Source of the DNA: Clostridia bacterium
GTDB taxonomy: Bacteria > Bacillota > Clostridia > Oscillospirales > Acutalibacteraceae
Direction: 5' to 3'
Assembly: GCA_017481575.1 (NCBI GenBank)
Contig: JAFUPA010000068.1
Location: 42,117 to 106,116 of the forward strand
Length of the DNA: 64,000 bases
In this document: piece after piece, positions 7,155 to 15,513 of the stretch
Position numbering within the stretch: position 1 is the first letter of the stretch
Layout of the letters: each line of letters begins with the position of its first letter
Translations under genes and position numbers: made by a program
Notes under the pieces: model-generated
What the model was told of the DNA's origin: nothing
Seen by the model: the letters and a program-made list of their open reading frames with translations, nothing else
The model's database searches: none

Positions 7155-7970
7155 ATGATTATGAAAACAGCATTGACCGTTGCAGGAAGTGACAGCAGCG
7201 GAGGCGCCGGTATTCAAGCAGATATTAAAACAATGACAATGAACGGTGTTTATGCCATGAGTGCGATTACGGCGCTTACTGCGCAGAACACCTGCGGAGT
7301 TAAAGCAATTCTGGAGGCAACTCCCGATTTTTTGAAACAGCAAATCGATGCGGTTTTTGAGGATATTCGTCCCGATGCAGTCAAAATCGGAATGCTTCCG
7401 TCGGCAGAGCTTGTTGAAGTGGTAGCCGACAGGCTGCAATTTTACCGTGCGAAAAACGTTGTTATCGACCCCGTAATGGTCGCAACAAGCGGCTCAAGAC
7501 TTATGAGAACGGATGCTTTAACGGTTTTAACGGGCAGGCTTCTTCCTCTCGCTTGCCTTGTTACACCGAACATTCCCGAAGCTGAGGTTTTGAGCGGTAT
7601 GGAAATCAGGAGCGAAAAAGATATGCGCATTGCTGCCGAGAAAATCGGCAATATGTACGGCTGTGCAGTATTGCTCAAGGGCGGACACAGTGTCAATGAC
7701 GCAAACGACCTTTTGTTTTCTGATGGTGAGTTTTACCTTTTTAAGGGTGAAAGAATTGATAACCCTAATACTCACGGAACGGGGTGCACTCTGTCCAGTG
7801 CGATTGCCGCAAACCTTGCAAAAGGCTTTGATTTGAATGAGTCAGTTAAAAGAGCTAAAAAATATATTTCGGCTACACTTGCCGATATGCTTAATCTCGG
7901 AAAAGGATCGGGTCCGATGAACCATGCCTTTGACTTAAAAGGTGAGTTTGCAGAAACTCCGAACAGATGA
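7155..7970 (+). CDS. thiD: Bifunctional HMP/HMP-phosphate kinase
   Basis: ThiD phosphorylates hydroxymethylpyrimidine twice to HMP-PP, the partner of thiazole phosphate in the ThiE reaction. The 271-residue ribokinase-fold protein shows ALTVAGSDSSGGAGIQADIK at the N-terminus, VVIDPVMVATSG near residue 105, VLLKGGH near residue 175, and the catalytic NTHGTGCTLSSAIAANLAKG near 205-225. Three ATG codons are clustered (7149, 7155, 7161); AAGGAG at 7141-7146 best suits 7155 (8-nt spacing). It is the last gene of the riboswitch operon. No thiC or thiG occurs in this window, consistent with salvage. Confidence 0.96.
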   Translation: MIMKTALTVAGSDSSGGAGIQADIKTMTMNGVYAMSAITALTAQNTCGVKAILEATPDFLKQQIDAVFEDIRPDAVKIGMLPSAELVEVVADRLQFYRAKNVVIDPVMVATSGSRLMRTDALTVLTGRLLPLACLVTPNIPEAEVLSGMEIRSEKDMRIAAEKIGNMYGCAVLLKGGHSVNDANDLLFSDGEFYLFKGERIDNPNTHGTGCTLSSAIAANLAKGFDLNESVKRAKKYISATLADMLNLGKGSGPMNHAFDLKGEFAETPNR

Positions 7971-7978
7971 TAAAGCTT

Positions 7979-8008
7979 CCCACGCAGCTTCGGTTGCGTG
8001 GGATTTTT
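7979..8008 (+). terminator. Terminator of the thiamine operon
   Basis: An 8-bp stem CCCACGCA/TGCGTGGG is followed by ATTTTT. It abuts the stop codon of convergent spoIIE; the minus strand lacks a T run here. Confidence 0.88.
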
Positions 8009-10330
8009 CTATTCTACATACACCGCAATTACGGTCATATCATCAAGGTGCTTGCCGATTTTTCTTTCGCAGGCAGAGTTCAGAATGAATTTTGCTAGCT
8101 CGTCGGGTGATTTCTGTGTGTCCCAGAGCTTTAATTCGTGCTGAATCCAATTGTTGCAGTCTCCGAGTATACCGTCGGAAACCATAAGAATTATATCGCC
8201 CTTCTGCAGGGCGGCGGTTGCCTTTGAAAAGCTGATGTCACGCAGAATTCCTATCGGCAAGGATGCCTGTTCAAGCTGTGCAACGCTGTCCTTGTGGCGT
8301 ATAAATGTTGCCGCCGCACCCGCTTTCATAAAGTCGGTTTTGCCTGTGTAAAGGTCAATACACACAACGTCAAGTGTGGCGAGTGACTCGTCGGAGCTTT
8401 TCACAAGCAGGGCAGAGTTTGCAATCGGCAGGGCAGAGTCGAAGCTCAAGCCCGATTTCACAAGCTTTGAAAAAAGCTCTGCCGCCATGGCTGAATCAAC
8501 CGCCGCACGGCTTCCCGTACCCATTCCGTCACTCAAAATAATTATGTATCTGCCGTCGGGGTCACGGAAACTGCGGTAGTAATCTCCGCACACATCCTCC
8601 TCGTCCGTTGCACGGCTGACTGCACCGATTGCAATATCGAAATCTATCGTCTGTTTAAATGTCAGCGTGCATTCTTCTGAGTTTTCTTCAAGCTCGGGTA
8701 TGTCGAGCTTTGTTCCGATTGCGGTTGAAAGATTTTTTGTGAATTGCGTGATGTTGAAATCGGGGCGAGGCTCGGTGATATTAAGTGTCACAGTCACCCT
8801 GCCGAATTTGTCAAGGTAACAGTCCGTGTTAATTACGTTAAGTCCTGATTCCTGCGCCTCGAGTGTACAGCAGTCAGCGATGTCTGTGTTGATGTTTATT
8901 TCCTCGTCAAAGTCACAGGCGAGGTCGTGAAGAATGTCTGCCATACTTTTGAATTGGTCACACATCAGTCCTTGCATCTGGCTTACCTTGCCTTGCGCAC
9001 CGAGCGAAGCGGTAAAGGAAAGATAGCGGTTGTAAAGCTCTGTACGCATCTGTGTAAAACTGTAGCAGGCGGTGTAAAAGCCTTTCGGAAAGCGTGTTTC
9101 GTCAAGCTCGGCATGGTTCAGCAGGGTTTGTGCGATTTTTTCTATGTCCTCGTCCGTCGGCTTTTTGACTTCACTACGACAGCTTTCCTTAAGGTCACAT
9201 TCACTACACACCTTTCCCCACGCATTTTTCAGTACCTCGTTAAGCCCTGTTTGTGTCAGGGGATTGAGTGTGTTCTGCACTGTGTCAACACAGGTTGAAA
9301 CATCGGTTATCGCACTTGATGCTTCGTAAAGTCTTTTTGTAAGAAGTCGGCTGTTGTCGCTTTTTATGTAAGTAGGGACAGGGGTATTGATTTTTGAAGA
9401 AAGGCTGTCGAAAAAAGTGTCGGGAATTGCCATGAAAACCGCACACGCAACAATGCCCTCAAAAATTGCCATATATGAGTTCAGCGTCCCGTCAGCAAAT
9501 GCACATATTGTTATCGGAACAAGGTAGCCTGCAACGCACCACGCTTTGCCCTTTCTTGAAAATTCGCCGCCGAGCAGACCGCCGAGTGCGTAGCCGATGC
9601 TTATAAAACCGATTTCAGAGCTTAAGCCTGCCGCAACTCCCATACAAATTCCGCACAGAGCACCTCCGCTCGAGCTGCGAAGCCTTGCGAAAAGCAGAAT
9701 ACAGGCGGCAAAAAGCATTGTAACGGGCGAAAAGCCGAAAAGCTTGTATTTGTAAAACGGCATAAGGATAATTCCTGCGGTGACAAGCACCGTGATTATA
9801 TCCGAGGTTGTGAAGCGTGAAAAATCCTTTTTGCCCCATATCAGGTTAAACGAGCGGTAAAAAAGATACGCTCCTGCACAGCATAAAACGGACTCGTAAA
9901 AAACAGACAGCACAGCCTCAAAATCAAAGCCCGTCGCAAGGATTATTGCCGTGCCTGTCAGAAACAGACTTGAAAATGAGTTAAGGTACATCGCTGTTTC
10001 AAATAGGTCGGGTGTTATGTATCTGAGGTAAAGCCCCTTTGTCAGAAGGCAAAGAAGCACGGCGGCGCAGTATTTGACACAGTCTGTCCCGTCAAAAAAG
10101 AAAAACGAGCCGATAATTGCGCCTGCTCCCGACCAGAAGGAGTTTACAATGCCAGAAGCGGCGGTAAGGGACACGGCAAAGGGTGAAAAAATGCCCGCAA
10201 CAAACGGATTCATCAACAGAAACGAGCCGATAAACGTGACAAGACTTTTTACAACGGGAGTGAATTCAAACTTTTTCACAACCTCGGCACTTTTTTGCGT
10301 GATACGTTCCTTTATTTTTGTGCTTTCCAT
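8009..10330 (-). CDS. spoIIE: Stage II sporulation protein E (membrane serine phosphatase)
   Basis: SpoIIE localises to the asymmetric division septum and dephosphorylates the anti-anti-sigma factor SpoIIAA, releasing SigF in the forespore. The 773-residue protein has about ten hydrophobic helices (roughly residues 35-310), a central regulatory region with a Cys group (CSECDLKESC), and a C-terminal PP2C-type phosphatase. Metal-binding motifs are visible: ILSDGMGTGSRA near residue 600 and ILMVSDGILGD near residue 725. The ATG at 10330 has AAGGAA 8 nt upstream; an in-frame TTG at 10381 would add 17 residues without an RBS. It is transcribed alone, and its presence indicates a spore former. Confidence 0.95.
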   Translation of the reverse strand: MESTKIKERITQKSAEVVKKFEFTPVVKSLVTFIGSFLLMNPFVAGIFSPFAVSLTAASGIVNSFWSGAGAIIGSFFFFDGTDCVKYCAAVLLCLLTKGLYLRYITPDLFETAMYLNSFSSLFLTGTAIILATGFDFEAVLSVFYESVLCCAGAYLFYRSFNLIWGKKDFSRFTTSDIITVLVTAGIILMPFYKYKLFGFSPVTMLFAACILLFARLRSSSGGALCGICMGVAAGLSSEIGFISIGYALGGLLGGEFSRKGKAWCVAGYLVPITICAFADGTLNSYMAIFEGIVACAVFMAIPDTFFDSLSSKINTPVPTYIKSDNSRLLTKRLYEASSAITDVSTCVDTVQNTLNPLTQTGLNEVLKNAWGKVCSECDLKESCRSEVKKPTDEDIEKIAQTLLNHAELDETRFPKGFYTACYSFTQMRTELYNRYLSFTASLGAQGKVSQMQGLMCDQFKSMADILHDLACDFDEEININTDIADCCTLEAQESGLNVINTDCYLDKFGRVTVTLNITEPRPDFNITQFTKNLSTAIGTKLDIPELEENSEECTLTFKQTIDFDIAIGAVSRATDEEDVCGDYYRSFRDPDGRYIIILSDGMGTGSRAAVDSAMAAELFSKLVKSGLSFDSALPIANSALLVKSSDESLATLDVVCIDLYTGKTDFMKAGAAATFIRHKDSVAQLEQASLPIGILRDISFSKATAALQKGDIILMVSDGILGDCNNWIQHELKLWDTQKSPDELAKFILNSACERKIGKHLDDMTVIAVYVE

Positions 10331-10363
10331 AGGGACAGTTCCTTTCAAACGGTTTTTATTTAT

Positions 10364-10413
10364 TCTATAACCGTTTTTCAAAAAATTCTGTCACAACTCC
10401 TTGCCGACAAAAA
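10364..10413 (-). promoter_or_regulatory. Candidate long-spacer promoter of spoIIE with Spo0A-box-like site
   Basis: On the minus strand TTGTGA (10391-10396) and TATAGA (10364-10369) are separated by 21 bp. TTTTTGTCGGCAA (10401-10413) lies just upstream and matches the 0A box core TGTCGAA at five of seven positions. Spo0A-activated spoIIE and spoIIG promoters of Bacillus have similarly long spacers, so this arrangement is suggestive rather than proven. Confidence 0.4.
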
Positions 10414-10450
10414 GGATAATTTATCAAAAATACTTGTCATAAAAAACATA

Positions 10451-10480
10451 TTGTAATTTACTGTACTATCGTGATATAAT
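10451..10480 (+). promoter_or_regulatory. Promoter of rlmB
   Basis: TTGTAA (10451-10456), 18-bp spacer, TATAAT (10475-10480), 35 bp before the ATG at 10516. Confidence 0.65.
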
Positions 10481-10515
10481 ATATTGATTTAATATATATT
10501 GAAACGGTGAGTTTT

Positions 10516-11286
10516 ATGGAAAAAGAAATGACTTCTCCCAGAGAGGATTTAATAATCGGCAGAAACGCAGTCAGCGAGGCACTCCGAAGCGGGAGGGCAA
10601 TCGACACCTTGCTTGTGTCCCGTGGCGAACGCAACGGCTCAATCGGCAGAATAATTGCCGAGTGCCGTGACAAGGGCGTTGTTGTCAAAGAGGTTGACCG
10701 CAAAAAGCTTGACCTTATGTGCGGCGGTGCGGTGCATCAGGGTGTTGCGGCTTATGCGGCTTCTCACGAATATTCGAGCGTGGAGGACATCTTCAACCTT
10801 GCCGAAGAGCGTGGCGAAAAGCCTTTCATTATTATATGTGACGAGCTTGAAGACCCGCACAATCTTGGTGCTGTGCTTCGTACTGCGGAGGCAACAGGTG
10901 CTCACGGTGTCATTATTCCGAAGCGTCGCAACGCATCCTTGAGCTATGTTGTCGGCAAGGCTAGTGCAGGTGCGGTTGAATATGTACCTGTTGCACGTGT
11001 TGCAAACATTGCACAGACGATTGATGAGCTCAAAGAGCGTGGTGTGTGGTTCTATGCCGCAGATATGGACGGCGAAAACTGGTGCAGTGTGGATTACGAC
11101 GGCGCAGTCGGTCTTGTTATCGGCTCGGAGGGCAGAGGTGTCAGCCGTCTTGTTAAAGAAAAATGTGACTTTATTGTTTCAATGCCTATGAAGGGCAAGA
11201 TAAACTCGCTCAACGCTTCGGTTGCGGCAGGTGTGCTTATGTACGAGGTCGCAAGGCAGAGAGCAGGAATTAAAGCAAAGGGGTGA
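10516..11286 (+). CDS. rlmB: 23S rRNA 2'-O-methyltransferase, RlmB/SpoU-TrmH family
   Basis: Members methylate the 2'-hydroxyl of a conserved guanosine (G2251 in E. coli numbering) in 23S rRNA using S-adenosylmethionine. The 256-residue protein has an N-terminal L30e-like substrate-binding domain (IIGRNAVSEALRSG to about residue 80) and a SPOUT knot domain. The SPOUT motifs are visible: DPHNLGAVLRTAEATGAHG (motif 1), VIGSEGRGVSRLV (motif 2) and MPMKGKINSLNASVAAGVL (motif 3). The ATG at 10516 is used rather than the GTG at 10507, because GGTGAG serves as RBS. The gene is followed after 5 nt by a large membrane protein, so the two are co-transcribed. Confidence 0.9.
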   Translation: MEKEMTSPREDLIIGRNAVSEALRSGRAIDTLLVSRGERNGSIGRIIAECRDKGVVVKEVDRKKLDLMCGGAVHQGVAAYAASHEYSSVEDIFNLAEERGEKPFIIICDELEDPHNLGAVLRTAEATGAHGVIIPKRRNASLSYVVGKASAGAVEYVPVARVANIAQTIDELKERGVWFYAADMDGENWCSVDYDGAVGLVIGSEGRGVSRLVKEKCDFIVSMPMKGKINSLNASVAAGVLMYEVARQRAGIKAKG

Positions 11287-11291
11287 AAACC

Positions 11292-14057
11292 TTGTCTGAA
11301 ATTAACAGAGACGAACTTCGTGATTTGCTTGAAGGTATAAGAGAAAAACGCCGTCAGGAAGGTCTTAACGAAAACGGTGAGCCTGCAAAAATCTGGACAA
11401 ACGAGGATATCGACAGGCTTCTCGGCATTGCGGAGGAAAAAATAAATCAGGCAAAACAGGCAGAGGGCAGTATATATACGGCAGAGGATTCTTTCACTAA
11501 GTATGAGGAAGAGTCTGCCGAGCCGACTTATGCCTCGATTGCAACAGCGGTCGAGACTGTGGACATTGTCGAGGATAACGTCCGTCCTGCCGACGAGCGC
11601 ATAAAATCAATTATGAACGACGAGGCTAAACCGAAGAAAAGCTTTGATTTTTCGGCTACTGTCAAGTCGTTTTCGGGCAAAGCTTCGGGTTTTGCACAGG
11701 GACTCTTGTCCAAAGGCAAGGGCTTGATTGAGTCTTTGAAAGCCTCCAATGAAGACAAAGAGGAAAGATTTTTCCTTAAGGACGAGGAAGATGAATTTGA
11801 CGAGGACGAGTTTGACCTTGCAGAAGATGCCGCAGAGGAAGACGAAGAGGACGTAAAAATTGCCGACTTCGGCGAGAAAAACGACGAGTCTGACGGGGAT
11901 TTCCTTGCAGAAGAGGAAGCAGGCAAAACAAAGCACGTTCAGATTGAAAAGCCCGGTATGATGTTCAAAAAGGGCACTAATAACGATGACCCCGACCTTG
12001 AGGGTGCACCGACGATTATTTCCGTTGACGACGTTGTTGACAAGGCGGACGGTGATGAGTTTAAAAATATGCTTCGTGAGGCGGAGGAAAGCGGACAGAT
12101 AACAATGCCCGGCTTTGCAGAAAATGATCACGAGGACGAACCAGAAAAAGTCGAGGAAAGCGAAGCCGAAAAGGAGCTTTTTAAACGCAGAAAAGCAAAG
12201 ATTGACAACTTCGTTCTCTTCGGTGACGAGAACGAAAACGACCCCTACGGAACGGACAGCGAAAAAGAGCGTCTCGGCGATTTGTTCGACACTCACGAGG
12301 AGCGTCCCCGTCGTAAGGAAGAGCCGGAGTTTGTCGGTGTTGAATATTCGCAGATAAAGGATGCACGCAGAGTTCGCAGATACCTTAATTTGCAAAAGAA
12401 AAAAGGCTTCCACAGGGTTGTTATTCAGTCCGTACTTCTTGTATTTGCGATTTTGGTAAGCATAATTTCTGCTTCGGAAACAACAATAGCAGGCGATAAA
12501 ATTCTGACGATTTTTTCAAATCTTTTCATTATAATGGCATCGCTTGTAACAAGCAATCAGATGATTGCTAACACGGTTGACCGACTTAAAAAGAAGATTT
12601 TTGATTTGAATACAGCGGTGTCGTTTGCGGCAATTTTAAGCTTTGCTCAGACACTTCTTATGTTTGTGCTTTATTTCTTCGGCAAAAATATTGTCAGCGT
12701 TTTTGCAGGTGCAGGTGTTTCACTTCTTCTTATGAGTGAGCTTACGGCATACATAACACTTTGCCGTACCTCGGATGCACTTGAGCTTTGCACGGGTGTA
12801 AATAAAGACAAGCTTTACAGCATCGAGGGAATTACGGACGATAAGGACGCAACGGAGCTTGGCAAAAATGTCAAGTCCTCGAGCCCGAGAATCCGCTATT
12901 CGGGCAAGACACGCTTCCCGTCTCATCTTATTGAGCTTTGTACAAGCGAAACCCATGCGGACAAAAATATGCGTTTCATCTTCCTTATAATTTTGGTGAT
13001 GAGCGTTATAAACTTCATTGTTGCAGGTGTTGTAAATCGTCACGTGGCTGTCGGTTTTGCGGCATTTACCATAACCTTTGCAATGTGCGTTCCTGCTTAT
13101 GCGGCGTTGCTCATTCAGCTTCCGCTTCGTTGGGTTAACAAGAAATTCAACAAGGTCGGCGGTATGATTTCCTGCCAGGATGCCGTTAACGAGCTTTGCC
13201 GAACAAATGCAATTGTGCTTGACAGCAAGGATTTGTTTGACCAGAATATGTGCGCAATGCACGGCTTTAAGGATTTCAAAAATGTCCGTGTTGACGATGC
13301 AATGCTCTATGCTGCGGCAATGGTTATCCGTTCGGGCGGACCGCTGACGGGTGTTTTTGACCAGATGGTTGTCAACCGCCGTGATATTCTGCCGACGGTC
13401 AAGTCCTTCAGCTATGAAGAAAAGCTCGGTGTTTCGGGCTGGATTTATAATCAGAAGGTTATTCTCGGCAACAGACGTATGATGATAAACCACAACATCG
13501 ACGTGCCCGAAGCTCTTGACGAGGACAAGTATCTTATCGCAGGTCACGAGGTAATTTACCTTGCGATTGCTCACAAGCTTGCGGCGATGATGGTTGTTGA
13601 CTATGCACCGAACAAGAAGCTTGCGCCGTACCTTAAAAAACTGCGTGACAGCGGTGTTACCGTTCTTGTGCGAAACTGCGACCCGAATGTTACGGACAGG
13701 ATGATTTCCGAGTGCTACGATATGCGCCTTGATAACATAAAAATCCTCAATTCAGCCTCGGGCAGAGTCTTCAAAAAGTACAAGTCACGTCCGAAGCTCA
13801 ATTCAAGAGCCGTGGCAATCCACGACGGCACAACATATACTTTTACAAGAAGCCTTTGTACGGCGGCAATGCTCCGTCACGTTTTCAAGATTTCCAACAC
13901 GATGATGCTTGTCGGAATATTGATGAGCTTTGCAGTTGTGCTTATCCTTTCGATTCTCAATGTTGTTGTTGATTTGCCGGAGATTTTTGTGATTCTCCTG
14001 CAGGTTCTGACGGCGGCGGTGTTCACGGGAGTGGCAAGGCTCAGCTGTTCAAAATAA
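11292..14057 (+). CDS. P-type ATPase-like pseudoenzyme with acidic N-terminal domain
   Basis: This 921-residue membrane protein starts at TTG (AAGGGG 8-9 nt upstream; a GTG at 11283 overlaps the RBS). Residues 1-370 are soluble, very acidic and low-complexity (runs of Asp/Glu near 158-190). Hydrophobic pairs follow near 375-430 and 440-490, then near 565-615 and 868-918. The segment MCVPAYAALLIQLP (Cys near 599) corresponds to the CPC kink of P1B ATPases. It is followed at the right distance by NAIVLDSKDLFD (Asp near 644), where P-type pumps have DKTGT; VILGNRRMM matches the N domain; VRNCDPN replaces TGDN; AIHDGTTYT (near 843-851) replaces GDGxND. The fold is recognisable but every catalytic motif is altered, so ATP-driven transport is unlikely. 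A sensory, regulatory or scaffold role is inference. Confidence 0.7.
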   Translation: MSEINRDELRDLLEGIREKRRQEGLNENGEPAKIWTNEDIDRLLGIAEEKINQAKQAEGSIYTAEDSFTKYEEESAEPTYASIATAVETVDIVEDNVRPADERIKSIMNDEAKPKKSFDFSATVKSFSGKASGFAQGLLSKGKGLIESLKASNEDKEERFFLKDEEDEFDEDEFDLAEDAAEEDEEDVKIADFGEKNDESDGDFLAEEEAGKTKHVQIEKPGMMFKKGTNNDDPDLEGAPTIISVDDVVDKADGDEFKNMLREAEESGQITMPGFAENDHEDEPEKVEESEAEKELFKRRKAKIDNFVLFGDENENDPYGTDSEKERLGDLFDTHEERPRRKEEPEFVGVEYSQIKDARRVRRYLNLQKKKGFHRVVIQSVLLVFAILVSIISASETTIAGDKILTIFSNLFIIMASLVTSNQMIANTVDRLKKKIFDLNTAVSFAAILSFAQTLLMFVLYFFGKNIVSVFAGAGVSLLLMSELTAYITLCRTSDALELCTGVNKDKLYSIEGITDDKDATELGKNVKSSSPRIRYSGKTRFPSHLIELCTSETHADKNMRFIFLIILVMSVINFIVAGVVNRHVAVGFAAFTITFAMCVPAYAALLIQLPLRWVNKKFNKVGGMISCQDAVNELCRTNAIVLDSKDLFDQNMCAMHGFKDFKNVRVDDAMLYAAAMVIRSGGPLTGVFDQMVVNRRDILPTVKSFSYEEKLGVSGWIYNQKVILGNRRMMINHNIDVPEALDEDKYLIAGHEVIYLAIAHKLAAMMVVDYAPNKKLAPYLKKLRDSGVTVLVRNCDPNVTDRMISECYDMRLDNIKILNSASGRVFKKYKSRPKLNSRAVAIHDGTTYTFTRSLCTAAMLRHVFKISNTMMLVGILMSFAVVLILSILNVVVDLPEIFVILLQVLTAAVFTGVARLSCSK

Positions 14058-14072
14058 AATTTGAAAAAGGTA

Positions 14073-14101
14073 TTGACAAAGTACGGATATGGTGTTAGAA
14101 T
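14073..14101 (+). promoter_or_regulatory. Promoter of infC-rpmI-rplT
   Basis: A perfect TTGACA (14073-14078), 17-bp spacer, TAGAAT (14096-14101). The transcript begins about 160 nt before infC, leaving a long structured leader. Confidence 0.9.
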
Positions 14102-14103
14102 AT

Positions 14104-14253
14104 CTGCACAACAAAGTGGAATGGTTCGTTCCCACCTTAACGGTCACGTCCGTGCGGTCAATATTCAACGACGTTTTTGTGTCTTGTATTATGTGATTTT
14201 TGCACGGGTGGGGTCTGTTCCATCCGTGCTTTGATTTTTATTATTAAGCATTT
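14104..14253 (+). ncRNA. Ribosomal protein leader (L20-type) with attenuator hairpin
   Basis: About 150 nt of leader precede infC. It holds a hairpin around GTGGAA..TTCCCAC, a GGTCACGTCCGTGCGGTC segment, and a terminator-like stem GCACGGGTGG (14202-14211) with CCATCCGTGC (14220-14229) followed by TTTGATTTTT. CCGTGC at 14150-14155 could pair with the 5' arm of that stem and act as antiterminator. In Firmicutes the infC-rpmI-rplT leader binds L20 and attenuates transcription; position and structure match, but the fold was judged by eye. Confidence 0.75.
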
Positions 14254-14267
14254 GGAGGTGCTTGAAC

Positions 14268-14789
14268 ATCAGTACTAAAGAAACTCAGATCAACGAAGAA
14301 ATCCGTGATAAGGAAGTCAGAGTAATCGATTCAGACGGTAACCAGCTCGGTGTTATGCCGATTGAAGAGGCTCTGCGTCTTGCAGAAGAAAAGAATACTG
14401 ACTTGGTTAAGATTGCGCCTCAGGCAAAACCGCCTGTTTGCAAAATCATGGATTACGGCAAGTATCGCTTTGAACAGGCAAAGCGTGAAAAAGAAGCCAA
14501 GAAAAACCAAAGAGTTATTGAAATCAAGGAAGTTCGTCTGTCACTCAATATTGATACACACGACTTTGAAACAAAGGTTGGTCATGCCATCAAGTTTTTG
14601 AAGAGCGGCAACAGAGTTAAGGTTTCAATCAGATTCCGCGGCCGTGAAATGGCTCACCCGGAAAACGGTCTGGTCACAATGAGCAAGTTTGCAGATGCCT
14701 GCAGCGAGTTCGGTACGGTCGAAAAACCCGCAAAGCTTGAAGGTCGTTCGATGCTGATGTTTTTAGCAGCCAAATCATCCAAGAATTAA
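14268..14789 (+). CDS. infC: Translation initiation factor IF-3, ATC start
   Basis: IF-3 binds the 30S subunit and checks the start codon-initiator tRNA pairing. The 173-residue protein shows the family features: [12 protein letters not shown] near the N-terminus, [20 protein letters not shown], and the C-terminal domain with [18 protein letters not shown] and [16 protein letters not shown]. No ATG precedes conserved sequence. GGAGG at 14254-14258 stands 9 nt before ATC (14268) and only 3 nt before a TTG (14262). ATC is preferred because infC genes characteristically use ATT/ATC/ATA starts, which IF-3 itself discriminates against, giving autoregulation. It is the first gene of the infC-rpmI-rplT operon. 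Confidence 0.93.
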   Translation: MSTKETQINEEIRDKEVRVIDSDGNQLGVMPIEEALRLAEEKNTDLVKIAPQAKPPVCKIMDYGKYRFEQAKREKEAKKNQRVIEIKEVRLSLNIDTHDFETKVGHAIKFLKSGNRVKVSIRFRGREMAHPENGLVTMSKFADACSEFGTVEKPAKLEGRSMLMFLAAKSSKN

Positions 14790-14805
14790 CAAGGAGGAAA
14801 AAACC

Positions 14806-15003
14806 ATGCCTAAAATTAAAACTCACAGCGGTGCAAAAAAGCGCTTTAAGCTCTCTAAGAACGGTAAGCCCATCCGCGGTCACGCTAACAAGTCTCACAT
14901 CCTTAACAAGAAGACAACAAAGCGTAAGAGAGGTCTCCGTCAGACAGTTGTTGCTGACACAACAAACGTTAAGCAGATTAAGCGTTTGATTCCTTACAAA
15001 TAA
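14806..15003 (+). CDS. rpmI: Ribosomal protein L35
   Basis: This 65-residue, very basic protein of the 50S subunit shows the family signature [17 protein letters not shown] and [17 protein letters not shown]. The ATG at 14806 follows AAGGAGG. It lies between infC and rplT, the conserved bacterial order, 16 nt after infC. Its length and sequence are entirely typical. Confidence 0.98.
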   Translation: MPKIKTHSGAKKRFKLSKNGKPIRGHANKSHILNKKTTKRKRGLRQTVVADTTNVKQIKRLIPYK

Positions 15004-15061
15004 GAACACGCTGTCTACGGCAGCAACCACTACTAAATTTTAAAATTGGAGGTAACTTACC

Positions 15062-15418
15062 ATGGCTCGTATTAAAGGCGCTACCATGACTCGTAAGAGA
15101 AGAAATAAAGTATTAAAAATGGCTAAGGGCTACTATGGCTCAAAGTCAAGTCTTTTCAAAACTGCTAAGCAGGCAGTTATGAAATCAGGTCAGTATGCAT
15201 ACGTTGGACGTAAGCAGAAGAAGCGTGATTTCCGTCGTCTCTGGATCACAAGAATTTCAGCAGCTTGCAAGATGAACGGTATGAACTACTCAACATTCAT
15301 GAACGGTCTCAACAAGGCCGGCATCACACTTAACCGTAAGATGCTTTCAGAGATTGCAATCGCTGACCCCGCTGCATTCACAGCACTCACAGAGAAGGCT
15401 AAGGCAGCTCTTAAATAA
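15062..15418 (+). CDS. rplT: Ribosomal protein L20
   Basis: This 118-residue basic 50S protein is essential for early assembly on 23S rRNA, and in Firmicutes it represses its own operon by binding the leader. [26 protein letters not shown]-type N-terminal sequence (long basic helix), [20 protein letters not shown] and INAAC-like ISAACKMNG are visible. The ATG at 15062 has GGAGG upstream. A terminator follows. Confidence 0.98.
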   Translation: MARIKGATMTRKRRNKVLKMAKGYYGSKSSLFKTAKQAVMKSGQYAYVGRKQKKRDFRRLWITRISAACKMNGMNYSTFMNGLNKAGITLNRKMLSEIAIADPAAFTALTEKAKAALK

Positions 15419-15428
15419 TAAGCTTATA

Positions 15429-15467
15429 TCACGCCCCTATACAGGTGGGGGCGTGAATTTGTCTTTT
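15429..15467 (+). terminator. Terminator of infC-rpmI-rplT
   Basis: A 9-bp GC-rich stem TCACGCCCC/GGGGCGTGA with a 9-nt loop, followed by AATTTGTCTTTTT. Confidence 0.85.
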
Positions 15468-15513
15468 TATAAGTAACACTTATAAGGTATTTTTTTGCAA
15501 AGGAGTGCTTGTT

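Noticed and set aside
10331-10381. Upstream TTG start for spoIIE
   Set aside because: It has no ribosome-binding site, adds 17 residues of non-conserved basic sequence, and would sit in the proposed promoter; ATG 10330 has AAGGAA at proper spacing.
12720-13574. Long open frame on the minus strand opposite the P-type ATPase-like gene
   Set aside because: It has no ribosome-binding site, no recognisable domain and an unusual His/Cys/Asn-rich composition; it is a shadow of the plus-strand codon pattern.
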